This document shows positions 25,919 to 34,405 of a DNA stretch of 64,000 nt, one piece after another (within the stretch, counting starts at the first letter, position 1; the number at the start of each line of letters is the position of its first letter). The DNA is from Clostridia bacterium (GTDB lineage: Bacteria > Bacillota > Clostridia > Acetivibrionales > DSM-2933), in contig JAOABQ010000070.1 in assembly GCA_026418275.1 (NCBI GenBank), forward strand, positions 186,001 through 250,000, read 5' to 3'. Below the pieces are notes generated by a model that ran no database searches, had not been told where the DNA came from, and saw nothing but the letters and a program-made list of their open reading frames with translations. The position numbers and the translations under genes were made by a program.

Positions 25919-26659
25919 TCAGCGCCGGCGGGAAATAATTTTATAGGTTATGAAGAAGCATAAAATAAACCATCCTAAAACAATGACAAATGCGATTCCT
26001 ATATTTCCAACCGGAAGGTTAGTTAAATTTCCACGGATTAAATCCGCCATATACTTTATTGGAAGGATACGGTGAACTGCTATTAGCACAGACGGCAACC
26101 GCTCAATAGGGTAGTTTATGGGAGAAAATAAAAACAGACTGTAAATAACTACATTGCATATTAAAAAGGTAATTTGTGCCTTTGGCGAGGCATACGCAAC
26201 AGCATATCCGATAACAATCGACGTAGCAGCAACAAGTAAGAATGCAGGCACGATCAAAATGCTTATATTCATCTGAAACTCGTAATATAATGAGCCCACT
26301 AAAAGTGAAAGTACGACTCCCGGCAAAGTAGCAAGTGTCCAGATGGTTAAATCTGCAAGCAGAAATACAAGCCGTGAAATGGGTAAGGACCACAAATACT
26401 CAAAAATCCCTTTTTCCTTATCTTCCGCTATCATTTCAGGAACCAGCACCAGCCCTATTGCCATAAGCGTCAGCGCAGGTCCGCCTGTTGCTATAAATAA
26501 AGCCGTACTTACGTCTATATTCGGTATGATATAGCTAAATCCAATAATAGTTCCAATTCCCACCATAATCTGTATAATAACAAAGAACGGTAAGATTACT
26601 TTCATTCTTAAGGACTGCCATCGAATCATCAGAAAGTAGTTTTTTAAAATCCGGGGCAT
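25919..26659 (-). CDS. ABC-2 type transporter permease
   Basis: 246 residues with about six membrane helices and no ATPase motif. ABC-2 family permease paired with the ATPase gene upstream (gap ~120 bases). AAGGAG precedes ATG 26659. Together they would make a small exporter. Its location next to the antibiotic-like cluster, in the same direction, suggests export or self-protection, though there is no direct evidence of substrate. Confidence 0.8.
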   Translation of the reverse strand: MPRILKNYFLMIRWQSLRMKVILPFFVIIQIMVGIGTIIGFSYIIPNIDVSTALFIATGGPALTLMAIGLVLVPEMIAEDKEKGIFEYLWSLPISRLVFLLADLTIWTLATLPGVVLSLLVGSLYYEFQMNISILIVPAFLLVAATSIVIGYAVAYASPKAQITFLICNVVIYSLFLFSPINYPIERLPSVLIAVHRILPIKYMADLIRGNLTNLPVGNIGIAFVIVLGWFILCFFITYKIISRRR

Positions 26660-26779
26660 ATAACCTACTCCTTTCTAAAGGTAGTTAAGTATTAAAAAAA
26701 CATTTATTACAATAGGACACTGCAACCAATCTACATTGAATAGTTGGCCCATTCTATCAATTGAACTATAGACTTGTAC

Positions 26780-27724
26780 CTAAACCAAATCACTTTGACT
26801 GTTTTCTACGCTATGGTCAGCAGTCATTTGCATATATGCATCTTCCAGATTTATCGGTCCAATAAAAAACTCTTCTACAATTCCCTCACGCTGCAGCGCC
26901 TGGGCCCAACCAACCGTTTCCGTCAAATCCTGTGATTTCACGTAGGTCCTAAGCCTCCTGCCTGCTCTATGCGGCTTAAATATAAATGAAGGCAGTTCCA
27001 TTATTTCTTGAGAAGGTTCCAGAATAAGTTCCAGCGTAAGGTTTTCCGAATCATATTCTTTAAAAGCTGCCGGTGTACCAACCTTAAGAAGCCTGGAACC
27101 GTTAATGATTGCCAAACGGTCAACAGACCTCTCTGCTTCAAGTACATTGTGGGTTACTAATAATACTGTGTTTCCTTCATCTGCAATACTTCGCACCTCT
27201 CCCCACAACAAGCGCCTGCGCAGTGGATCAACGTCGTTTGTGGGTTCATCCAGAATAACGATCTTTCCCGGTACAACAACCGCCATACAGAAAGCAACCA
27301 ACCTTCTCACGCCACCTGACAGCTTTTCTCCCGATTTTGTGGCCCAAGGGGTTATTTGAAGCTTTTCTATCAACTCACATGCTTTCTTTTTTACATCATT
27401 TTTTTTTCCTCCCCGAAGTCTACCGATGATTTCTATAGCTTGCAGGGGGGATAGACCATCTATCGGCACTTGGGACTGAGGTTGGAAGGAACAAACCTTA
27501 CGGGCATATGCGGGATTTTTTACAATGTCTATTCCATTAATATGGATACTGCCTGAAGTTGGAGCCGACAGTCCTATTATCTGACTGATAAGGGTTGTCT
27601 TCCCTGCCCCATTTGGTCCTAAAAGTCCAAAAACTTCTCCGCTATCTACTGTAAGGGAAATATCGTCATTTGCTATTGTCCCATTTGGATATTTTTTTAC
27701 AACATGATTAACCTCTAGAAGCAT
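26780..27724 (-). CDS. ABC transporter ATP-binding protein
   Basis: 314 residues; GAGGAGG lies before ATG 27724. Walker A GPNGAGKTT, Q-loop FQPQSQ, signature LSGGVRR, Walker B IVILDEPTND and H-loop VTHN are all intact; a C-terminal ~90-residue regulatory extension follows, as in drug and lipid exporters of the ABC-2 class. First gene of a two-gene operon with the permease. Energises export of an unknown substrate, possibly the product of the neighbouring biosynthetic operon. Confidence 0.88.
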   Translation of the reverse strand: MLLEVNHVVKKYPNGTIANDDISLTVDSGEVFGLLGPNGAGKTTLISQIIGLSAPTSGSIHINGIDIVKNPAYARKVCSFQPQSQVPIDGLSPLQAIEIIGRLRGGKKNDVKKKACELIEKLQITPWATKSGEKLSGGVRRLVAFCMAVVVPGKIVILDEPTNDVDPLRRRLLWGEVRSIADEGNTVLLVTHNVLEAERSVDRLAIINGSRLLKVGTPAAFKEYDSENLTLELILEPSQEIMELPSFIFKPHRAGRRLRTYVKSQDLTETVGWAQALQREGIVEEFFIGPINLEDAYMQMTADHSVENSQSDLV

Positions 27725-27971
27725 ACTTTCCTCCTCGCATAAAGAATGGTATTGTCAAACAAAACATTACAATCAAAAATTCTCTATAAATAACCATGAA
27801 ATATGAAATAGATACATTGAAAGAAAATGGTGTGTTTATGGTAGCACAGGAAAACTTATCCTGTCAATGAATATTCAAATAGAACTCATTTTCCATATAT
27901 AAATAATTTAAGTTCTTACAAGAGATGCCTCATTCTTTAACGAAAAATACAGGGAGATCATATAAGCAATC

Positions 27972-29363
27972 TTATGGTGCTGCCCAACTAAAGCTGTATA
28001 TATCCATTCCCCTTAAGGCCAGCATGGGTACCGGTTTCGTCAAATCTACAATCCACAATTCATTGGCTGTTCCTGTTAAACACCCTGATAAATAGGCAGC
28101 CTTTCTGCTATCGAGGGACCAACCGACAGGTGTGGAATAGCAGCTTGAAATTGCCCACGTCCGGTCGTTTTCTCCCCGTGCTCCGGCTGCTCGTATAAGG
28201 GAGTAATAACGCCCACCGGTATATGTAGTTGAACTGTACGCAATTTTTTGGGAATCGGGAGACCAAAGAGGATAGTAATTCTTTGCCTCCGGTCCGCCAG
28301 GAACCTGATATGTTCTTCCAGTTGCAAGCTCAAGGGTATAAATCAGCGATACACTTACTCCCGGTGAAGTATACAATACATATGCTCCATCCGGAGAGAG
28401 GCTTACCCAGTTTAAGGAACCAAATGTATTGTTCGTTATCTGCCTTCTGCGGCTCCCGTTTGTATTTATCCTATATAATTGACTGACATTGGCTGTATCC
28501 CTTGCTTCATATAATAGCTCGGTACCGTTTGGAAACCATTGCACATAGGATGTACCGGGTATGTTTAATGTCGAAGCTTGAAATGCGGCAATATCATAAA
28601 TAATGATGGATTGGGGCTTGCTGTAAGCCAGCTTTCTGCTGTCAGGGGACCAATCCAGATAAAAGGGTTCATTGAGCTGATCAATTCCAGATAACGCCTT
28701 TGTCGCAACGTGAATGACATAGAGAATCCCATCTTTCCCAACAAACGCAATTTTAGTCCGGTCAGGTGACCAGTAAGGTATGGATGTTATTTCCACTTCA
28801 TTGGATGCAATGAGGCTGCTGTTTCCGGTTCCGGGATCGTAAATCCACAACCCGTAACCTTGGCCTAAGGATGTTACATATGCAATTTTCCCTGTACCGC
28901 CCGGAGGAGGATAGGGAATTCGAATCCGCATCCCCGGTACGATATTTTGAGAAATCTGATTTGCCTTTTCAATATATTCCGGTCTTGGCTGACCGTTAAC
29001 AGTGACATTAAACCTTCTTGCAATCCCATACAAAGTATCTCCCGATTGTACAGTATAGTACGGAACCCCCGGGGGAACATTTAAAACCTGTCCGGGCTGG
29101 ATGGTAAAGGGGGGCGTAAGAGCATTAGCTTCAATGATGACCTGGGGTGGAACCCCATATTTTTGCGAAATGGAAAAAACGGATTCACCCTGCTCTACAA
29201 CCGTTGTATTCACACCCGGTGGAATGGATAACTGCTGCCCAGGAAATATTACATAAGGCGGCAGCAAATTATTTGAAGCCACAATTAAATCCACGGGGAT
29301 TCCCCAACGCCTTGCAATCGAGTATGCCGTATCGCCCCGTCGAACTATATAAAATCTCTGCAT
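27972..29363 (-). CDS. triple LysM plus TolB-like beta-propeller protein
   Basis: 463 residues. Three LysM modules at about 3-47 (YIVRRGDTAYSIARRWG), 53-97 (TVVEQGESVFSISQKYG) and 101-155 (YTVQSGDTLYGIARRF). Then from ~160 come six or more WD40-like/TolB blades, each with a WSPDxxKIAY-type motif (IPYWSPDRTKIAFVG, LDWSPDSRKLAYS, PLWSPDSQKIAYSS). LysM binds peptidoglycan-type glycans; the propeller probably binds a partner. There is no signal peptide, which fits spore-coat or cortex-associated LysM proteins of clostridia made in the mother cell. The start ATG has only a weak ribosome site. Confidence 0.8.
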   Translation of the reverse strand: MQRFYIVRRGDTAYSIARRWGIPVDLIVASNNLLPPYVIFPGQQLSIPPGVNTTVVEQGESVFSISQKYGVPPQVIIEANALTPPFTIQPGQVLNVPPGVPYYTVQSGDTLYGIARRFNVTVNGQPRPEYIEKANQISQNIVPGMRIRIPYPPPGGTGKIAYVTSLGQGYGLWIYDPGTGNSSLIASNEVEITSIPYWSPDRTKIAFVGKDGILYVIHVATKALSGIDQLNEPFYLDWSPDSRKLAYSKPQSIIIYDIAAFQASTLNIPGTSYVQWFPNGTELLYEARDTANVSQLYRINTNGSRRRQITNNTFGSLNWVSLSPDGAYVLYTSPGVSVSLIYTLELATGRTYQVPGGPEAKNYYPLWSPDSQKIAYSSTTYTGGRYYSLIRAAGARGENDRTWAISSCYSTPVGWSLDSRKAAYLSGCLTGTANELWIVDLTKPVPMLALRGMDIYSFSWAAP

Positions 29364-29537
29364 AAGTCCGGTACCTTTAAAAATTCTACTGGTATAAGTA
29401 TATGTATTCCATATAGATTCAGTGAGAATGAATCAATAATTTCCTTATCCCAAACGCGCAAAAAGCCCAAGAATGTTAAATCCTGAGCTCTTCACATCAA
29501 GTGCTTATGCTTTTCATAAAAAGCAATGCTATATATT

Positions 29538-30281
29538 TTAATGTACCTTATCTTCTTCACTAAAAGTAACTTCCCCAGACTCAATATGGTATTTAGCACC
29601 TACAACTAAAACCTTCTTTTCTTCTTCCAGCTTTTTAATAATCGGACTTTTTTTAATTTCAGCAATGGTGTTCTTTATATTTTCATCGGCGCACTTTTCG
29701 CATAACACCTCTTTGTCTGCTGTTGAAGATTTTACCTTTTCAAAGGAAGGATGAATTTTTTCAACGATGGCCTTTATGCTTCCCGGAGCTTCACCACCCT
29801 CAACTGTAGCTTTTACAGCACCACATTTTTCATGGCCCAATACGACAATGAGGGGAATATGTAAGTGTTCCGCACCGTATTCAACACTTCCTAATGCAAC
29901 GGGATCAACGACATTGCCCGCATCTCTTATTACAAAAATATCTCCCAAAGCCTGATCGAATACTACTTCTGGAGGAACACGGGAATCAGAGCAACTGACA
30001 ACGGCTGCAAAAGGTTTTTGTCCTTTACTGGATAATTCCTTACGTTTTTCCTCACTCAAATCATCTTTCAATACGCTCCCCTCTACAAATCTTTTATTTC
30101 CATCAACCAGCAGCTTCCTGGCCTCAATCCCGGATGAAATATTTTCCTGCCTTTTATAAATCTGGTCTCCGGTTTCTTTACCATCTGTTGAAGCAGGCTT
30201 ACTACACCCTACGTTTAAAGCAATAGCCAGTGAAACCATCGTGACGATGGCTAGCATTTTTACATACTTATTTCTTAGCAT
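29538..30281 (-). CDS. beta-class carbonic anhydrase, lipoprotein
   Basis: 247 residues from ATG 30281 (AGGAGG 7 bases upstream). Signal peptide with a lipobox ending in LNVGC (lipidated Cys26). The beta-carbonic anhydrase domain carries the zinc ligands in CSDSRVPP (Cys and Asp-Arg dyad) and GHEKCGAVKA (His and Cys), all conserved. It would hydrate CO2 to bicarbonate on the outer face of the membrane, whereas most bacterial beta enzymes are cytoplasmic. Monocistronic, divergent from the spore-protein genes at 30473. Confidence 0.88.
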   Translation of the reverse strand: MLRNKYVKMLAIVTMVSLAIALNVGCSKPASTDGKETGDQIYKRQENISSGIEARKLLVDGNKRFVEGSVLKDDLSEEKRKELSSKGQKPFAAVVSCSDSRVPPEVVFDQALGDIFVIRDAGNVVDPVALGSVEYGAEHLHIPLIVVLGHEKCGAVKATVEGGEAPGSIKAIVEKIHPSFEKVKSSTADKEVLCEKCADENIKNTIAEIKKSPIIKKLEEEKKVLVVGAKYHIESGEVTFSEEDKVH

Positions 30282-30472
30282 CAAAAAACCTCCTCACAAA
30301 TTTTTTAAAAAATTACCATCTTTGTTAATAATGCAAAAACCATTATATAAAGACAGTAAACTTTTTTCAATAAAATTAAGTATAATATTAAAATTTCACT
30401 AAAATTCCTGAGTATTATTTTCACCTTTTTGAAAATAATAACTTAAGAATATAAATAAAAGGAGGTGTTATT

Positions 30473-30736
30473 TTGGCAATAGGACAAGGTATTGCACCAC
30501 ACGAAACCTTTGAAATTCATGAATTATTGACATTTAAAACTTTATGCGCTACAAAATCGGCTACCATGTCAAAGCTTGTGAGCGATTCAGAACTGAAATC
30601 AATTTTACAGGACGATGTAAGCGCATCCAAGGATGCAATCCGTGAATTACAAAGCTTACTCCAAAGATCCACATTTGCTGCCGGCACGGATACAACCGGG
30701 GCAACTACTACGACAAGCACAACAACAACCATGTAA
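30473..30736 (+). CDS. small CotF-like spore coat protein with Thr-rich tail
   Basis: 87 residues from TTG 30473, with GGAGGTG 5 bases upstream. Residues 1-~65 (PHETFEIHELLTFKTLCATKSATMSKLVSD) resemble the helical N-terminal half of CotF/ferritin-like coat proteins. The tail FAAGTDTTGATTTTSTTTTM is Thr-rich. It is followed 30 bases later by a full CotF-family gene. A related FAAGS-type tail is seen in the protein at 31476-31841. Likely a spore coat structural protein, expressed late in sporulation. Confidence 0.65.
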   Translation: MAIGQGIAPHETFEIHELLTFKTLCATKSATMSKLVSDSELKSILQDDVSASKDAIRELQSLLQRSTFAAGTDTTGATTTTSTTTTM

Positions 30737-30766
30737 CCATAAACAACAAAATTAGGAGGTGAATCT

Positions 30767-31063
30767 GTGAATAAAATTTTAGAAAGTCTTACGGGTATGG
30801 ATAAATTAAGTGATCAATTGATCGCAGCAGATTTTTTAAATGCAGCAAAGGCAGGCATCAAGAACTATTCCTGGGCACTCTCTGAAACAGCTACTCCCGA
30901 AGTAAGAGATACGCTTCGTAGACAACTGGACACAGCAATCTCTACACACGAAAGAATTACAAATTATATGCTGGACAAAGGCTATTATCATGCATATGAT
31001 CCTTCCGAACAAATTAAGCTTGACATGAAAGCAGCAGAAACAGCGATGAATCTTCCCAGCTAA
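30767..31063 (+). CDS. CotF-family spore coat protein
   Basis: 98 residues from GTG 30767 (AGGAGGTG 5 bases upstream). Ferritin-like helical coat protein family (CotF): DQLIAADFLNAAKAGIKNYSWALSETATPEVRDTL and the closing MLDKGYYHAYDPSEQ are typical. A spore coat component made in the mother cell. In operon with the small gene upstream; a bidirectional terminator follows at 31094. Confidence 0.85.
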   Translation: MNKILESLTGMDKLSDQLIAADFLNAAKAGIKNYSWALSETATPEVRDTLRRQLDTAISTHERITNYMLDKGYYHAYDPSEQIKLDMKAAETAMNLPS

Positions 31064-31093
31064 TTTTATATTTCTACTGGCATGAAATCATGA

Positions 31094-31125
31094 GGGATTG
31101 CCGGAAAATTGGCAACCCCTTTATT
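31094..31125. terminator. bidirectional terminator between convergent spore genes
   Basis: GGGATTGCC / GGCAACCCC stem (9 bp, one wobble), 8-base loop, then TTTATTT on the plus strand. It serves the CotF gene; the 58-residue gene on the other strand ends at 31131. Confidence 0.6.
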
Positions 31126-31130
31126 TAAAA

Positions 31131-31307
31131 CTACCGATTTTCATCTCCTGCAAGTTCCTTACTCATTTCAACCCTCACCAGCGGTTCATTATCCGGGCCA
31201 TAAATGGTTTTTCTATAGGCTGTCTTTCTTTCTTTTTTGGCTTCCCTTCTTACACGGTCCGAAAAAGTATCCCGATCATCCGGAAGAACATGCTTATCTT
31301 TATTCAA
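31131..31307 (-). CDS. small basic protein, probably sporulation-related
   Basis: 58 codons from TTG 31307, with a strong GGAGGTG about 6 bases upstream, to TAG at 31131. The protein is highly charged (NKDKHVLPDDRDTFSDRVRRE, then KKERKTAYRKTIYGPDNE, ending KELAGDENR). The good ribosome site, clean end at a terminator and placement among spore coat genes support a real gene. I do not recognise a family with certainty; a role in the spore is inferred from position. Confidence 0.65.
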   Translation of the reverse strand: MNKDKHVLPDDRDTFSDRVRREAKKERKTAYRKTIYGPDNEPLVRVEMSKELAGDENR

Positions 31308-31475
31308 ATAAACTCACCTCCAAAGATAGTATTTGAACGAACAACTTATATTACAATACCAATATTTAAAACTAACCTTCTTGCCGGATGGGTAAATTTA
31401 TAACTCATATCCATTCTTTTTGGGGATATAATAAAATCGTCCGCATAATAAATTTATAAAAGGAGGTCTAAACCT

Positions 31476-31841
31476 ATGGATCAGAATAACTTAAGCAGTA
31501 TAAACCAATTACGTGAGCAAATTTCCTCTATTCAGAATATAGTAAAACAGTTGGAACAGTCTGAAAAAAGTAACCAGCAGCTGCTTCAAAAACTTGCACA
31601 GGCAGAGGAAAAAAACAGGAGCTTATTGGAACAGTTGAGTACTGCTGAAGGTGCTGCTCATCAAGACCTCACACAATTGGCAGAAGCTGAGGCTAATGCC
31701 GCCACCCAGCTCAGCCAGATCTCCAACCTATGTAACCAGTTAAGCCAGCAGGTTGATCAAATTAATACATTGAATACAACCTCCTTTGCTGCCGGATCTG
31801 CAACCGGTACAAATGCGGGTACAGCTAAAAACACGTTTTAA
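31476..31841 (+). CDS. coiled-coil small protein, probable spore component
   Basis: 121 residues; AAGGAGG about 10 bases upstream of the ATG. Residues ~5-100 are a Gln/Glu-rich coiled coil with heptad leucines (IVKQLEQSEKSNQQLLQKLAQ, LLEQLSTAEG), followed by a small-residue tail SFAAGSATGTNAGTAKNTF that echoes the tail of the protein at 30473. No enzyme motif. The shared tail and location suggest a structural spore protein; the function is not known. Confidence 0.6.
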   Translation: MDQNNLSSINQLREQISSIQNIVKQLEQSEKSNQQLLQKLAQAEEKNRSLLEQLSTAEGAAHQDLTQLAEAEANAATQLSQISNLCNQLSQQVDQINTLNTTSFAAGSATGTNAGTAKNTF

Positions 31842-31847
31842 AGATGG

Positions 31848-31876
31848 GGGTAGGGATTGCTTCCCTACCCTTTTAT
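31848..31876 (+). terminator. rho-independent terminator
   Basis: Perfect 8-bp stem GGGTAGGG / CCCTACCC with a 7-base loop, followed by TTTTATAAAATTTT, directly after the coiled-coil gene. Confidence 0.75.
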
Positions 31877-31999
31877 AAAATTTTCGGTATATTTTTTGAA
31901 ATAAAGGAAATATTAAATATATTACTTTTAAGAGTAAAACACTAAACATACGGCTCCTCCTTTGTTATAAAACACTATATTCAATTATGTGACTTTCGC

Positions 32000-32052
32000 A
32001 AAAAGTGATTTCCTCTCTGCATCATGCCAGCCAGAGAGGAAATCGCTTTTTA
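32000..32052. terminator. large bidirectional hairpin terminator
   Basis: A stem of about 17 bp (arms beginning AAAAGTGATTTCC and ending GGAAATCGCTTTT) with an 11-base loop, an A run on one side and a T run on the other. The 31842-32371 region has no gene; it holds this hairpin, the smaller one at 31848, and another at 32264-32290 (arms GCACT/AGTGC and ATGCC/GGCAT with a 2-base bulge, then AGAGTTTT). Confidence 0.6.
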
Positions 32053-32371
32053 TGTAAGATAATTTGTGTTCTTCGCCTTTTAGATCTGTTTCCTATCCCC
32101 TTAATCAAGTATTTCATTTTTTAAATATCCCTTTTTGGCACCCAATCCGGATAAGGATGCATAATCCAATTATTTTTGGAAAAAATTTATTAATGTACCT
32201 ATGGGATTACTTTATAGATGCATATAAAAAACTGCTTCAATCAGCTTTTTGAGGCCTCTCAAAGCACTAGATGCCTGCTTGGCATAGTGCAGAGTTTTAA
32301 AAGTGTACTATATTGATCCCCCTGACAGCTTTCTGTCAAATTTTATTACGTCCATCAAAGGTGTTTACAAT

Positions 32372-33898
32372 ATGGAAAAGCAGATACTCATTTTTAAAGG
32401 ATATTTTAAAAATATGAAGACCGGGAATAAGCCCTTTAGAAGACTTTTGGAGAGCTTACCCTCTCCCTATCTTTATATTTTTATGATGTCTCTTATTTTT
32501 GCCCTATCCCTGTTTACGGATTTACTCCTTTCAGGAACCTACTTTTTTACCGTAGCAGGCTTACAAATATCTTTTGCTATTGTTTTTATACTTTCTGCAG
32601 TTTACCTATTCTATTTATCCATCACAAAAAAGCTTGAGATTCGTACCGTAACTACCGTTATTATCTTTCTTGGCATTGTACTTAGAATCTGTTATTCGCT
32701 TTTTACCGGTTCGGGTACCAGAACCCATGATGTCTACAGGGATGAATGGGGGCACATTGATTATATTAAACATATCGCGAAATATTGGTCTCTTCCCCCT
32801 GTCAATACTTGCCAGGCATACCATCCCCCGGTACACCATATTCTTTCTGCCGTTGTACTTTATATAAGCAATCTTTTTACAGCCAATGAATTTATGCAGA
32901 TAAAATATGTTCAATTGGCTTCAACATTCCTGAATTCACTCACTTTAGTTTTTATATATAAACTGTTAAAGCAGTTAAAATTAAGTCAAGCCGCCATATT
33001 GGCAGGAACTGCCTTTTTTGCATTCCATCCGACAAATGTTTTCTTTTCATCCAAGATTAATAATGACAATACCATGTTCTTCTTTTATACTGCAGCATTT
33101 TACTTCCTTTTTAAGTGGATGGATAAAAAAACAACAAAAAACACCGTTTTTTTATCTCTATTTACTGCCCTTGCGGTCTTAAGCAAAATTTCTGCGGTGA
33201 TGCTTCTGGTCCCCATATCGGTAGTATTTGCGGTTCATTTTTTTAGAAATCTTGCAAACTATAAATCATATATGAAGCAGTTTTCGGTTTTTATTCTCAT
33301 TTTCATCCCACTATCTATGAGTTACCCATTGCGAAACTATCTTCTTTTCCAACAGAAATTGGGGTATGTTCCTTCCTTGGGAAAAGGATTTGAACCAAAC
33401 CTTTATAACCTTTTTTACCTTCCGGTTGAAAATTTGTTTATACATCCGTTCAACAACGGAGGCCTTCGGGGCGGAGCGTATTTTACCGAGTTTCTTTTAA
33501 AATCATCCTTATTTGGTGAATGGGCGTATCCGGGCTTGGAAATTCTAGGTGTACTGTTAATCATATTAACCCTTTTACTCATAGCCATATTTTTAATCCG
33601 GCTGTTTGGGTTAAGGAAAGAAGGCATCAAGCCTTACGGATATATATTTTTACTCAATCTCCTGGTCCCACTCATACTTGCTGTAAAATTCCGTACCGAT
33701 TTTCCCGTGGCCTGCTCACAAGACTTTAGATATGTTGCGCCCATTTTAATTTCTATGGCTTATTTCCTGGGAACCTTAGCAGATAAAAACACCATGTACT
33801 CAAGAAATATGCTTCTAAGAAACATTGCACTCGGCGCTCTAGGAATTTTTAACCTTTTATCCATCATCTTTTTACTATCACTGGGCTATTACAACTAA
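32372..33898 (+). CDS. GT-C fold membrane glycosyltransferase (PMT/ArnT-like)
   Basis: 508 residues from ATG 32372 (AAAGGTG 9 bases upstream); the frame is open further upstream but without a site. About 11 membrane helices. The first periplasmic loop carries DVYRDEWGHIDYI, the acidic motif typical of polyprenyl-phosphate-dependent GT-C enzymes, and HPPVHHILS follows. Would transfer a sugar from a lipid carrier on the outer face of the membrane. Followed 33 bases later by a GtrA-type gene and then an FAD oxidoreductase, a common surface-glycan set. Confidence 0.72.
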   Translation: MEKQILIFKGYFKNMKTGNKPFRRLLESLPSPYLYIFMMSLIFALSLFTDLLLSGTYFFTVAGLQISFAIVFILSAVYLFYLSITKKLEIRTVTTVIIFLGIVLRICYSLFTGSGTRTHDVYRDEWGHIDYIKHIAKYWSLPPVNTCQAYHPPVHHILSAVVLYISNLFTANEFMQIKYVQLASTFLNSLTLVFIYKLLKQLKLSQAAILAGTAFFAFHPTNVFFSSKINNDNTMFFFYTAAFYFLFKWMDKKTTKNTVFLSLFTALAVLSKISAVMLLVPISVVFAVHFFRNLANYKSYMKQFSVFILIFIPLSMSYPLRNYLLFQQKLGYVPSLGKGFEPNLYNLFYLPVENLFIHPFNNGGLRGGAYFTEFLLKSSLFGEWAYPGLEILGVLLIILTLLLIAIFLIRLFGLRKEGIKPYGYIFLLNLLVPLILAVKFRTDFPVACSQDFRYVAPILISMAYFLGTLADKNTMYSRNMLLRNIALGALGIFNLLSIIFLLSLGYYN

Positions 33899-33931
33899 CC
33901 TAAAAAACATCAGTCTGACAGGAGGTGACCT

Positions 33932-34378
33932 ATGAATACCTTTACTAAAGGAATCAATATCTACTCAAAAGATCATACCCTCGGCCAATTTTTAAGATAT
34001 TTAATCATTGGCGGACTTGCCGCTGTTGTTGATATCTCTTTATTTAACATAGGGGTGTATTTATTTCATATTCATCATATTTTATCCAATATCATCTCCT
34101 TTACGGCGGGGCTTACCATCAACTATTTCCTCAGCAGGGACTGGGTTTTCAATAAAAAACAGCATCAAGCGGGCAGAGATTTTGCACTTTTTGCTTTAAC
34201 CGGAATTATCGGGGTTATTCTAAGTACCCTCATCCTTTTTATATTGGTTGATTTAAGAATCCTTTATGATCTTTTATTTTTCCTTAACGAAGATTTAATC
34301 AAAGCAACAGCTAAGATCATCGCTGTATTTTTAGTTTTATTTTGGAATTTCTTTGCACGCAAGAAAATTGTTTTTTAA
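33932..34378 (+). CDS. GtrA family membrane protein
   Basis: 148 residues with four membrane helices; GGAGGTGACC lies just before the ATG. GtrA signatures FLRYLIIGGLAAVVDISLF and the NYFLSRDWVF block near helix 2-3. GtrA proteins are thought to help flip undecaprenyl-linked sugars across the membrane, and so would supply the GT-C enzyme encoded upstream. Same operon. Confidence 0.85.
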   Translation: MNTFTKGINIYSKDHTLGQFLRYLIIGGLAAVVDISLFNIGVYLFHIHHILSNIISFTAGLTINYFLSRDWVFNKKQHQAGRDFALFALTGIIGVILSTLILFILVDLRILYDLLFFLNEDLIKATAKIIAVFLVLFWNFFARKKIVF

Positions 34379-34405
34379 AAATATAAGAACGAAGGAGTGT
34401 TGGAA

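Noticed and set aside
32000..32052. Strong hairpin as a tRNA or small structured RNA
   Set aside because: A single long stem with A and T runs at its ends fits a bidirectional terminator; no cloverleaf arms or GTTC loop.
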